DNA of 64,000 nucleotides from Polaribacter sp. HaHaR_3_91 (lineage in GTDB: Bacteria > Bacteroidota > Bacteroidia > Flavobacteriales > Flavobacteriaceae): NCBI RefSeq assembly GCF_019278525.1, contig NZ_CP058986.1, positions 1,240,001 through 1,304,000 on the forward strand, in the 5' to 3' direction. The translations under genes and the position numbers were made by a program. Below are positions 36,304 through 44,493 of the stretch, one piece after another (position 1 is the first letter of the stretch; the number at the start of each line of letters is the position of its first letter). The notes beneath the pieces were generated by a model that was not told the origin of the DNA, did no database searches, and saw nothing but the letters and a program-made list of their open reading frames with translations.

Positions 36304-36687
36304 TTAAATGCGATTGTTTTCTTTCGAAATTTTATCAGTCTTTATCTTTTGAAGGTAGTAGAATAGAAGTCCGCTTGCAAAATAAAGAAGAATATCTACA
36401 ATATCTGTGGTATATCTTGCTAAGTATTTAGGGAAAATAAACTCGAATAAAAGACTATACATAAAACAAACGTATAGAATTATAGGGAAACTCAACGTGT
36501 AACTTTTATCGTTTTTAGACCATTTTAAAATTTGTAAACTGATGTATAAAACAATCGGAATGATTAAAAAATCATTCACATAAAAACTAATAAATTTAGG
36601 TAAAGGAAAGGAAAGATATTGAAGAAGATAGATTGTACTTCCTGTTAATAAAGAAATCAAAAAATAGTAAAAGAGTATTTTTTTCAT
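36304..36687 (-). CDS. Small integral membrane protein
   Basis: The ATG at 36687 gives 127 residues with about four hydrophobic helices. The frame extends further upstream but would overlap the preceding gene. The start codon lies 1 bp after that gene's stop, indicating translational coupling. No family is recognised. It ends with a charged tail (KIKTDKISKENNRI). Confidence 0.55.
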   Translation of the reverse strand: MKKILFYYFLISLLTGSTIYLLQYLSFPLPKFISFYVNDFLIIPIVLYISLQILKWSKNDKSYTLSFPIILYVCFMYSLLFEFIFPKYLARYTTDIVDILLYFASGLLFYYLQKIKTDKISKENNRI

Positions 36688-36688
36688 C

Positions 36689-36997
36689 TTAACCCGCAGC
36701 AACCATTGCAATAAACCAAGCCAAACCAGCACCAATAATACTAACAATTGTAAATGCAGAATACAAAATCCAACCGGTAATTTTATACAAAATATTAGGA
36801 TGTTTTTTTAATCTTTCTGTTAAATTGGGGTTTTCTCTTTCATGAATAACCTTGTCAATTTCATTTTGTTTTACAACATTGGCTTTGAGTTCTCTTTTCT
36901 TTTGATGAGAAATTAGGGTGTTGCAGTTTGTGCAATATTCTTTATTGGTGTTAAAAACCCCACAGTTCGGACACTTTATGATTCTTTTTTCTGCCAT
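36689..36997 (-). CDS. Zinc-ribbon membrane-anchored protein
   Basis: A 102-residue protein with an N-terminal zinc ribbon, CPNC at about 9-12 and CTNC at about 22-25, a charged middle and one C-terminal transmembrane helix (about 73-100). It begins directly after the NDH-2 stop (0-bp gap) and is followed by a small membrane protein, forming a three-gene unit. Function unknown. Confidence 0.7.
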   Translation of the reverse strand: MAEKRIIKCPNCGVFNTNKEYCTNCNTLISHQKKRELKANVVKQNEIDKVIHERENPNLTERLKKHPNILYKITGWILYSAFTIVSIIGAGLAWFIAMVAAG

Positions 36998-38293
36998 TTA
37001 TTTTCTAAAACTAAAGCTGTTTTTATTTTTATAAGGTCTAATAATTAAACGGGTTTCTCTATCGAAACGAATATAATTATATACCCAATTTAGAAAAACA
37101 ATCGCTTTGTTTCTAAATCCGATTAAAGAAAACAAATGAACAAACATCCAAACAAACCAAGCAAAAACTCCTTGAAATTTCCAGTTTTTTAAATCTACAA
37201 CGGCTTTATTACGTCCAATAGTTGCCATAGCTCCTTTGTCTTTATAAATAAATGCCTTCTGTTCTTTGTTGTACAATTTTGCCAATATATTTTTTGAAAC
37301 TAACCGACCTTGTTGAATAGCAGGTTGTGCCATCATTGGGTGTCCGAAAGGAGTTTTTTCTGAAGACATACAAGCAACATCGCCAATTGCATATACATTT
37401 GGGTGCCCTAAAACTTGATTGTATTCATTTACTTTTATTCTAGCAGCTCTTTCAATAATACATTCAGTGTTTAGACCATCAATCATTTGTCCTTTTACGC
37501 CAGCAGCCCAAATAACGGTTTCCGCCTTAAAATGATCTTCTCCATTTGTGGTAACTATTTTTCCATTATAATCTAAAACACGTAAGTTTTTCCAAACATT
37601 TACACCTAGTTTTATTAGAAAATCTTCTGCTTTTTCAGAAGCCTTAGCACTCATTCCTTTTAACAAACAATCAGAACTTTGAATTAAGTTAATCTGCATT
37701 TGTCGAATGTCTAAATCAGGATAATCTTTAGGCAAGATTCCCTTTTTCATCTCTGCTAAAGCACCAGCTAATTCTACACCTGTTGGTCCACCACCAACAA
37801 TTACAAAATTCATCAAAGCGTTTCTTTCTTCAATATTAGAGGTTAATAAAGCTTCTTCGAAGTTTTCTAAAATTAGACTTCTAATATTTAAAGACTGCGG
37901 AATGGACTTCATTTCCATCGTATGTTTTTGGATGTTTGTATTTCCAAAAAAGTTGGTTGTAGAGCCTGTCGCAATAATTAACTCATCATACTCTAAGTTT
38001 CCAATAGCAGTTTCAATAGTATTGTTTTCTGGATTTATTTTTTCTACTTCAGTCAATCTAAAATAGAAATTTTCCACATCGTTAAAACGTTTTCTTAAAG
38101 GAAAGGCAATAGAATCTGGCTCTAAACCACCTGTTGCAACCTGATATAATAAAGGTTGAAATGTGTGGTAATTGTGTTTGTCAATTAACACAACTTGCAG
38201 TTCTTGCTCTTCTAACCCTCTAGCTGCAGCTAAACCGGCAAAACCACCACCAATAATTACAACTCTTGGGAAACTAGTTTGTGGTATGTTCAT
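36998..38293 (-). CDS. ndh: Type II NADH dehydrogenase (NDH-2)
   Basis: A 431-residue flavoprotein with FAD motif GGGFAGLAAA at 15-24, the NADH motif IVGGGPTGVELAGALAE at about 165-181, and an AIGDVA element. The C-terminal segment (AWFVWMFVHLFSLIGF) is the amphipathic membrane anchor of NDH-2. It passes electrons from NADH to quinone without pumping. It leads the operon with the two small genes. Confidence 0.9.
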   Translation of the reverse strand: MNIPQTSFPRVVIIGGGFAGLAAARGLEEQELQVVLIDKHNYHTFQPLLYQVATGGLEPDSIAFPLRKRFNDVENFYFRLTEVEKINPENNTIETAIGNLEYDELIIATGSTTNFFGNTNIQKHTMEMKSIPQSLNIRSLILENFEEALLTSNIEERNALMNFVIVGGGPTGVELAGALAEMKKGILPKDYPDLDIRQMQINLIQSSDCLLKGMSAKASEKAEDFLIKLGVNVWKNLRVLDYNGKIVTTNGEDHFKAETVIWAAGVKGQMIDGLNTECIIERAARIKVNEYNQVLGHPNVYAIGDVACMSSEKTPFGHPMMAQPAIQQGRLVSKNILAKLYNKEQKAFIYKDKGAMATIGRNKAVVDLKNWKFQGVFAWFVWMFVHLFSLIGFRNKAIVFLNWVYNYIRFDRETRLIIRPYKNKNSFSFRK

Positions 38294-38340
38294 ATAGTAT
38301 ATTTTAACATCAAAAATACAATATGTTTACGTAAAAAAAG

Positions 38341-38378
38341 AGAACAGCCTAAGACTAATTCTTAAACTGTTCTGTTTT
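38341..38378 (-). terminator. Terminator after metE
   Basis: AGAACAG at 38341-38347 pairs with CTGTTCT at 38367-38373, with weak inner pairs. On the minus strand the stem is followed by a T-rich tract (A-run 38333-38340 on the + strand). It lies just beyond the metE stop. Confidence 0.6.
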
Positions 38379-38380
38379 TA

Positions 38381-40687
38381 TTAAACTGTGGTTGCTACTC
38401 TTTCTCTCATTAATTTTGCAGAAGCAACTAAATTTTCTAAAGCCAATTTTGTTTCTGGCCAATCTCTTGTTTTTAATCCGCAGTCTGGGTTTACCCAAAT
38501 GTTTTCTTGAGGTAATAAATTTGTTGCTTTTATGAGTAAACTTTCTATTTCATGTACGTTTGGTACCCTTGGAGAATGAATGTCATAAACTCCAGGACCA
38601 ATTTCATTGGGATATTTAAAATCGACAAAAGCATCTAATAATTCCATTTTAGAACGAGACGTTTCTATGGTAATTACATCGGCATCCATATCTGCAATAT
38701 TTGCAATAATATCGTTAAATTCAGAATAACACATGTGTGTGTGAATTTGAGTATCATCTTTAACCACACTTGCCGATATTTTAAAAGCATTAACTGCCCA
38801 CTTTAAATAGACTGCCCAATTATTTTTTCTTAATGGTAAACCTTCTCTTATGGCAGGTTCATCAATCTGAATAATTTTTATTCCTACTTTTTCTAAATCA
38901 GCAACTTCATCTCTAATCGCTAAAGCAATTTGATTACACGTTTGTGTTCTTGGTTGATCATCTCTAACAAAAGACCATTGTAAAATAGTTACAGGCCCTG
39001 TAAGCATCCCTTTTACATATTTTTTAGATAGACTCTGCGCATATGCTGTCCATTTTACAGTCATAGGGTTTTCTCTAGACACATCACCAAAAAGAATAGG
39101 AGGTTTTACACACCTTGTACCATAACTCTGCACCCAACCAAAACTAGAAAAAGCAAAACCAGCTAATCTTTCTCCGAAATATTCTACCATGTCATTACGC
39201 TCAAACTCACCATGAACTAAAACATCTAAGCCAATATTTTCTTGAAATTTGATAGCACTAGTTATTTCTTCTTCTAAAAAGAAGTTGTATTTTTCTTCGG
39301 ATATTTGCTTTCTTTTATACTGTAACCTTAAAGATCTCACTTCTTTAGTTTGTGGAAAAGAACCAATAGTTGTGGTTGGAAAAAGAGGTAACTGTAATTC
39401 TTGTTGCTGTTTTTTCTGTCTTTCTGCAAAAACACTTTTCCTTAAACTATCTGCCTCTGTTAATGCATTTATACGTTGTTTAACTTTGTTGTTATGTATA
39501 AGTGTAGATTTTTCTTTGTTGATAAAAGCGAGTCTGTTGGCTTCGATTTCTTTAATGTCTGATGCTTGTAAATTATCTTGAGCTATTTTTTTAAGCAAAA
39601 CAATTTCTTGTAACTTCTGTTTAGCAAAAGCCAACCATTGTGTTACTTCTTCTAGAATGGAACCATCTTTTTCGTTATCTAAATCATACGGACTGTGCAA
39701 TAAAGAACATGAAGAAGAAATCCAAAGGTTATCACCTTTAATTGCCTTTGCTTTGTTGATGATTTCTATGGATGTATCAAAATTATTTTTCCAAATATTT
39801 CTTCCATCAACAATACCTAGAGAAAGTATTTGCTCTTTATTTTGATGCTTTAAAATAGTATCTAATTCATCTAAACCTCTAACTAAGTCTACATGTAGAA
39901 CATCAACAGGTAAAGATAATGTTAGATTTAAATTATCGTTTAGATTTCCAAAATAGTTAGCTAAAATTAATGTAATCTTAGGAAATTTAGCTTTTAAAAG
40001 AGTGTAAGTTTTAAAATAAGCCTCTTGTTCTTTAAGTGTTAAATCTAAAGATAAGTAAGGTTCATCAAACTGAATATTCGTTACTCCTTCGTTTTGTAAT
40101 TCTTCAATTAATTGAATATAAGTAGGTAATAAACGATCTAATAACTCTAATCTATGAAAGCCGTTTTCCTTTTCTTTTCCAACCAATAAATAAGTTAAAG
40201 GTCCAATTAATACAGGTTTTGTATTGATGCCTATTTGTAAAGCTTCGCGATATTCGCTAATAATTTTACAAGAATTCAATTCAAATTGTTGCTCTTTTTC
40301 AAACTCAGGAACCAAATAATGGTAATTAGTATCAAACCATTTAGTCATTTCCATTGCAACAATATCAAAACTATCTTTTTGAAAACCACGTGCCATTGCA
40401 AAGTATAAATCGACAAAAGATACCTTATTTTTTAATTCTCTAAATCTTTTAGGAATACAATTTAAGGTTAACGACATATCTAAAACTTGGTCGTATAAAG
40501 AAAAATCATTTGAAGGAATAAGGTCTATTCCTATTTCCTTTTGATTCAACCAGTTTTTCTTTTTAATGTCGCTGGCAACTTTTAATAGCGTTGTTTCATC
40601 TATATTTTCTTTCCAGTAACTCTCAATTGCTTTTTTTAGTTCTCTTTTTTCTCCAATTCTTGGATGCCCTAAAATAGTAGTTTTCAT
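38381..40687 (-). CDS. metE: Cobalamin-independent methionine synthase
   Basis: A 768-residue full-length enzyme that transfers the methyl group from methyltetrahydropteroyl-triglutamate to homocysteine. The two halves of the protein are both present. Zinc ligands lie in THMCYSEF (His, Cys), in ITIETSRS (Glu) and in WVNPDCGLK (Cys). The substrate-binding Asp is in QIDEPAIREG. It is divergent from an Lrp/AsnC gene, whose product may control it. The 153-bp gap holds candidate operators. Confidence 0.96.
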   Translation of the reverse strand: MKTTILGHPRIGEKRELKKAIESYWKENIDETTLLKVASDIKKKNWLNQKEIGIDLIPSNDFSLYDQVLDMSLTLNCIPKRFRELKNKVSFVDLYFAMARGFQKDSFDIVAMEMTKWFDTNYHYLVPEFEKEQQFELNSCKIISEYREALQIGINTKPVLIGPLTYLLVGKEKENGFHRLELLDRLLPTYIQLIEELQNEGVTNIQFDEPYLSLDLTLKEQEAYFKTYTLLKAKFPKITLILANYFGNLNDNLNLTLSLPVDVLHVDLVRGLDELDTILKHQNKEQILSLGIVDGRNIWKNNFDTSIEIINKAKAIKGDNLWISSSCSLLHSPYDLDNEKDGSILEEVTQWLAFAKQKLQEIVLLKKIAQDNLQASDIKEIEANRLAFINKEKSTLIHNNKVKQRINALTEADSLRKSVFAERQKKQQQELQLPLFPTTTIGSFPQTKEVRSLRLQYKRKQISEEKYNFFLEEEITSAIKFQENIGLDVLVHGEFERNDMVEYFGERLAGFAFSSFGWVQSYGTRCVKPPILFGDVSRENPMTVKWTAYAQSLSKKYVKGMLTGPVTILQWSFVRDDQPRTQTCNQIALAIRDEVADLEKVGIKIIQIDEPAIREGLPLRKNNWAVYLKWAVNAFKISASVVKDDTQIHTHMCYSEFNDIIANIADMDADVITIETSRSKMELLDAFVDFKYPNEIGPGVYDIHSPRVPNVHEIESLLIKATNLLPQENIWVNPDCGLKTRDWPETKLALENLVASAKLMRERVATTV

Positions 40688-40710
40688 TGTTATAAGTTTT
40701 AATTACTGTA

Positions 40711-40718
40711 CAAACCTA
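40711..40718 (-). promoter_or_regulatory. Candidate -7 element of metE
   Basis: On the minus strand the sequence reads TAGGTTTG, matching TAnnTTTG, 24 bp before the metE start codon. No good TTTG -33 box is present, which would suit a promoter needing an activator. Confidence 0.5.
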
Positions 40719-40743
40719 TAACTTATAAATAAAAATAATGTAT

Positions 40744-40784
40744 TTTGATTCATATTCAGAATATAAAACTATTTTTGAGTCAAA
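40744..40784. promoter_or_regulatory. Candidate Lrp/AsnC operator between metE and the regulator
   Basis: It contains the perfect interrupted palindrome ATATTC-A-GAATAT at 40752-40764, flanked by TTTGATTC (40744-40751) and GAGTCAAA (40777-40784), which match as reverse complements at 7 of 8 positions. The site is about 35 bp upstream of the metE -7 element, where a regulator could act. Confidence 0.5.
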
Positions 40785-40840
40785 GACAGTGTAAAATACT
40801 TTTATGTACTGTAGTTGAACTTAAAAAAGAAAAATATTCT

Positions 40841-41302
40841 ATGTATCAAGTTGATGAAATTGATTTACAACTACTTCGTTTATTACAAAAAGACGCAGAT
40901 ATTACTACAAAAGAACTTGCTCAACGTGTAAATCTTACAAATACGCCTGTTTTTGATCGCATAAAACGATTAAAAAAAGAAGGTTATATAAAAAAAACAA
41001 CGGCTGTTTTATGTAGTGAGAAGTTAGATGTTTCTTTAATTGTATTCTGTAATGTGAAGTTAAAGGAACATACCAAAGAAATAGGAAATCAGTTTGTAAA
41101 AGATATTATGTTTCTTAAAGAGGTAACAGAATGCTATAATACTTCTGGCGATTTCGATTTTTTATTAAAAGTGATGGTAAAAGATATGAAACATTATCAA
41201 TCTTTTGTTTTACAAAGTTTGGGGTCTGTTAAAGGTATTGGAAGTGCTCATAGTACATTTGTGATGGGAGAAATTAAGAATAACCACGGAATTCCTTTAT
41301 AG
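40841..41302 (+). CDS. Lrp/AsnC family transcriptional regulator
   Basis: The ATG at 40841 gives 153 residues, the normal Lrp/AsnC length. The frame extends upstream to 40745 but this would cover the divergent regulatory region. Residues ~5-60 form the winged HTH (TTKELAQRVNLTNTPVFDRI), and ~70-150 form the RAM/ligand domain (CYNTSGDFDFLLKVMVKD). Such proteins sense amino acids and often act on neighbouring genes, here metE. Its 3' end overlaps the remnant at 41299-41335. Confidence 0.9.
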   Translation: MYQVDEIDLQLLRLLQKDADITTKELAQRVNLTNTPVFDRIKRLKKEGYIKKTTAVLCSEKLDVSLIVFCNVKLKEHTKEIGNQFVKDIMFLKEVTECYNTSGDFDFLLKVMVKDMKHYQSFVLQSLGSVKGIGSAHSTFVMGEIKNNHGIPL

Positions 41303-41303
41303 C

Positions 41304-41333
41304 TCTCGTTTAATTTGTTGTAAAGTTTTATCG
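41304..41333 (-). repeat. Direct-repeat copy A: remnant of a gene 3' end
   Basis: Matches 43723-43752 at 27 of 30 positions (19 in a row identical). On the minus strand it encodes DKTLQQIKRE, then Leu-stop at 41297-41302. The gene at 43713 ends NKTLQQIKREQK. Two of the three changes are synonymous, so the repeat looks like decayed or captured coding sequence rather than a chance match. It abuts the stop of the SGNH gene and overlaps that of the Lrp gene. Confidence 0.6.
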
Positions 41334-41334
41334 A

Positions 41335-42258
41335 TTAATCTAGTTCAAAAATTGATTTAAAGTTTTGTATAAAAATAAGACTTCTCTTTCTTGTTCCGTT
41401 ATAAGTTGTATGGTAAGGGTGGTTTAATATTAAACTATCATTAACTACAAATGTTTTCGGGTTTCCAATTAGCTTTAAACCTGTTTTTTTATAAAAATTT
41501 ATAATATCAGTATTAAACCTATCATCATATTCAGACTCTGCAATAGGAGGGAATGTGATAAATAAATGAGCTCCTTTTTTTTCGATTTCTTTTTTTGCTT
41601 TTAAAATATTTTTTTTAAATTCTGTGCTTATTACATGATTGTAATTATATTTTTCATACCTACTTATTTGACTAGCATTCCAAGTTCTTTTTTCATTTTT
41701 GTGATGAATATAATCACCTCTTGAATTGTATTTTTTTAAATCGTTGTATAAGTTTGGTTTTAAAAAGGATTTTAATTTTCTGTAAGAAAGTAAAACATTC
41801 ATTTTAGGAATATTGTATATAAACTTTATTTTTTGTTGAAAATTTTGATATTTAAAAAAAGAAGAATTATTGTATACCGAAGCTAATTGTGCTGTTGAGA
41901 TAGAGTTGTCTTGGTCATAATAATTATCAAATTCAGGTCCATAAACAACAATATCTCCTTTTTTTACTTTGTCTGATATATAATTTAAAATAAAGTTAGA
42001 TTTATGCGATAAAGTAAAAGAGGTATTAAATACTTCTCTATTTAATTTTTTTGAAACTAACTCGGAGTCAAAAGAATTCCCCATGCTAGAACCAGCAATA
42101 ACGTAAATAGGTTTTTCTATTGTGTTGTTAAAAAAGCTTGCTTTTTTTGTTTCCATTGGAGTAATCCAACTTCCAAGACTCAATAAAATATAAATTATAA
42201 GATTAATACTTATAATTATGCTAGATATTAGGAATATTTTGGTTCTAAATTTTTTCAT
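41335..42258 (-). CDS. SGNH/GDSL-like membrane-anchored acyltransferase partner
   Basis: A 307-residue protein with one N-terminal membrane helix (about 8-30). GSSMG with the likely nucleophile at residue 58 resembles the SGNH block I, and the C-terminal PYHTTYNG at about 285 supplies the candidate His. Such proteins finish O-acylation of extracellular polymers with an MBOAT partner. The start codon overlaps the MBOAT stop (TAATG), indicating coupling. Confidence 0.7.
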   Translation of the reverse strand: MKKFRTKIFLISSIIISINLIIYILLSLGSWITPMETKKASFFNNTIEKPIYVIAGSSMGNSFDSELVSKKLNREVFNTSFTLSHKSNFILNYISDKVKKGDIVVYGPEFDNYYDQDNSISTAQLASVYNNSSFFKYQNFQQKIKFIYNIPKMNVLLSYRKLKSFLKPNLYNDLKKYNSRGDYIHHKNEKRTWNASQISRYEKYNYNHVISTEFKKNILKAKKEIEKKGAHLFITFPPIAESEYDDRFNTDIINFYKKTGLKLIGNPKTFVVNDSLILNHPYHTTYNGTRKRSLIFIQNFKSIFELD

Positions 42259-43676
42259 TAAAATTGAAAATATATAAAATCTACTACTTTGTTAGAGACT
42301 GTGTAGAATAAGATTGATTGAACAATTATAAAATAGAAAGCATAACGTAAAACTTTATTTTTAATTTTTAAAGTCTCTGTTTTTCTAGAAAACCATTCTA
42401 ATAATATAAATAGTAAAATTATAAAGTTAAACTTTTCTATTGAACTATTTGTTTGAACAGTATTATAGAAAATTCTAGTTATATAATCTATTGCTGTAGT
42501 AACTGTTTCTGCTCTAAAGAATATCCATGCAAATGTTACTAAAATAAATGTTGTTAGCATTTGTAAGAATTCTTTAATAGATGGTAAGTATTTTTCTTGA
42601 GCAACAATGCCTGTATTTTTTCTATTTTTATTGGTTAATAATAAAGGTAAAAAAAAGAGTGCATTTAGTCCTCCCCAAAATATAAAAGTCCAATTTGCTC
42701 CATGCCAGAAGCCACTAACTAGAAAAATAATAAATACGTTTCTAATTTGTTTAAATTTATTTCCTTTTGAACCTCCTAACGGGATATAAAGATAATCTCT
42801 AAACCAAGTAGAAAGAGAAATATGCCAACGCCTCCAAAACTCAGCAATATCTCTAGAGAAATAAGGGTAATTAAAGTTTCTCATTAAGTTAAAACCAAAT
42901 AGTCTAGAGGTTCCAATAGCGATATCCGAATAACCTGAGAAATCCCCATAAATTTGAAAAGCGAAATAGATGGCGCCTAATATTAATGTTAAACTAGATT
43001 GATGTTGATAATCTCCAAAAATTTCATTAGCATACATTGCACAGTTGTCTGCTATTACTATTTTTTTGAATAGTCCCCACAAAATGAGTTTCATTCCAGA
43101 AGCTGCTAAATCATAATTAAATGATCTTTTTTGGTAGAACTGAGGTAGTAGATTGGTGGCTCTTTCTATTGGTCCTGCCACGAGTTGTGGGAAAAAAGAT
43201 ACAAAGCTAGCAAAAGCAATAAAATCTTTTGTTGGTTTTAATTTTTTACGATATACATCAATTGAATAACTTAATGTTTGAAAAGTGTAAAAAGAAATAC
43301 CGACAGGTAATATAACTTGTAAAGAACTTTTATGCATTGTAACACCAAAGCTAGACCATGCATCTACCCAATTGTCAATAAAAAAGTTGAAGTATTTAAA
43401 AAAGCCCAGTAAACCTAAATTAAATGCTAAACTTAACCACAAGAGAAGCTTCCTTTTTTGTTGGTTATTTGTTTTGTCTAATCTTACACCAATACTATAA
43501 TCAACTAAAGTACTTAGTAATATTAAAGATAAAAACCTCCAATCCCACCAGCCATAAAAAATGTAGCTAGCTACTAATATTAATAAATTTTGTACTTTTA
43601 ATTTTTTTAAGACAAACCAATATAGTGTAAAAACAGTAGGTAAAAAGAGTAAAAACTCTAATGAATTAAATAGCAT
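42258..43676 (-). CDS. MBOAT family O-acyltransferase
   Basis: A 472-residue polytopic membrane protein of the AlgI/DltB type. The FWRRWHISLSTWFRDYLYIP segment and the catalytic His325 in SGFWHGANWTFIFWG are hallmarks. It moves acyl groups across the membrane to modify cell-surface glycans. With the SGNH gene it forms a two-gene unit flanked by the 30-bp direct repeats. There are no polysaccharide synthesis genes beside it. Confidence 0.92.
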   Translation of the reverse strand: MLFNSLEFLLFLPTVFTLYWFVLKKLKVQNLLILVASYIFYGWWDWRFLSLILLSTLVDYSIGVRLDKTNNQQKRKLLLWLSLAFNLGLLGFFKYFNFFIDNWVDAWSSFGVTMHKSSLQVILPVGISFYTFQTLSYSIDVYRKKLKPTKDFIAFASFVSFFPQLVAGPIERATNLLPQFYQKRSFNYDLAASGMKLILWGLFKKIVIADNCAMYANEIFGDYQHQSSLTLILGAIYFAFQIYGDFSGYSDIAIGTSRLFGFNLMRNFNYPYFSRDIAEFWRRWHISLSTWFRDYLYIPLGGSKGNKFKQIRNVFIIFLVSGFWHGANWTFIFWGGLNALFFLPLLLTNKNRKNTGIVAQEKYLPSIKEFLQMLTTFILVTFAWIFFRAETVTTAIDYITRIFYNTVQTNSSIEKFNFIILLFILLEWFSRKTETLKIKNKVLRYAFYFIIVQSILFYTVSNKVVDFIYFQF

Positions 43677-43712
43677 AAGATAGCAGACCTTTATTGCAAA
43701 AGTACATTTTTA

Positions 43713-44327
43713 TTATTTTTGTTCTCTTTTTATTTGTTGTAAAGTTTTATTGGTGTTGATGAATTCTGTAATTACTTTATAACGAGTAATGTCTATATCA
43801 TCTTCAAAATAGCTTGCCCATTTTGTTTCTTTTAATAAAATGGAAATTTGTTTTATTTTTTGTTGTGCTTCATTTAATGTAATAAGAAGATTGTTGGTTT
43901 CTTCTTTTTTAGGTTGAATGTTAGCTGTTTTTTCTTCAAAATTTACAGTAATAAAAAATATTTTTTCAGTTGAATTGATAGAGTAGAAGTCTGCCCATTT
44001 TGCAAAACCAATTACTATTTGTTGGTTTTTATAATCTTCATTTGCAATTAATTTCCACCTGCAATTGGCAACACGTCCCCAATGATTAGATTTTCTATAT
44101 ACACCTTCTTTGGTATAAAAATACATACTTTCAGATTTACTTTTATAATTGGTGTCTTCAGGGAATTCAAAGTTTTCTATTTGTTTGAATTCACAAAAAG
44201 TATGTTTAAAGAAGTTGGTTTTGTTGTATTGCTTCAAAAGTTTTTTATAATTTAGATCCTTCAGGTTTTTAAAACCTGAAGGATCTCTTTGTTGTTGCAA
44301 ATTTAACAAAGGAATTTGAATTATCAT
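43713..44327 (-). CDS. Protein of unknown function with a palindrome in its coding sequence
   Basis: A 204-residue cytosolic protein without a recognised domain. Codons 15-25 (DPSGFKNLKDL) are contributed by the 33-bp palindrome at 44254-44286. The C-terminal NKTLQQIKRE is duplicated at 41304-41333. A later start (Met68, SESMYFYTKEG) cannot be excluded. It lies downstream of dnaK, behind a terminator. Aromatic- and lysine-rich, with helices near the end. Confidence 0.6.
   Translation of the reverse strand: MIIQIPLLNLQQQRDPSGFKNLKDLNYKKLLKQYNKTNFFKHTFCEFKQIENFEFPEDTNYKSKSESMYFYTKEGVYRKSNHWGRVANCRWKLIANEDYKNQQIVIGFAKWADFYSINSTEKIFFITVNFEEKTANIQPKKEETNNLLITLNEAQQKIKQISILLKETKWASYFEDDIDITRYKVITEFINTNKTLQQIKREQK
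43723..43752 (-). repeat. Direct-repeat copy B, within the 3' end of a gene
   Basis: The partner of 41304-41333, located in the last 13 codons of the unknown-function gene. The MBOAT and SGNH genes lie between the two copies (distance 2419 bp). Confidence 0.6.
44254..44286. repeat. 33-bp palindrome inserted in frame in a coding sequence
   Basis: Arms at 44254-44269 and 44271-44286 are exact 16-nt reverse complements around one base. Its length (33) keeps the reading frame. The same class as 2901-2932. Confidence 0.85.
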
Positions 44328-44366
44328 AGCGATTAAGTAGCCTCACTTGTATATTTTAAAATAAAA

Positions 44367-44396
44367 AAAACGCAATCAAATTAATGATTGCGTTTT
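44367..44396 (-). terminator. Terminator downstream of dnaK
   Basis: A 12-bp perfect stem (44367-44378 with 44385-44396) and 6-nt loop. The minus strand continues into a T-run (A-run 44363-44370). It ends about 100 bp past the dnaK stop. Confidence 0.8.
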
Positions 44397-44493
44397 AGTA
44401 TTGTAAGAAAATATGTTTTTCTTTTTAGAAGGTCCCTCTTTTCATCGGGATAAGTTCAATAACGAATTTTGATGTATCAAAATTCTATTTCAC

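Noticed and set aside
39249..39581. 110-codon frame opposite metE
   Set aside because: Antisense shadow of a conserved coding region; Cys- and Ser-rich composition typical of shadows.
40745..40840. 32-residue extension of the Lrp regulator
   Set aside because: The ATG at 40841 gives the standard family length, and the extension covers the palindromic operator region.
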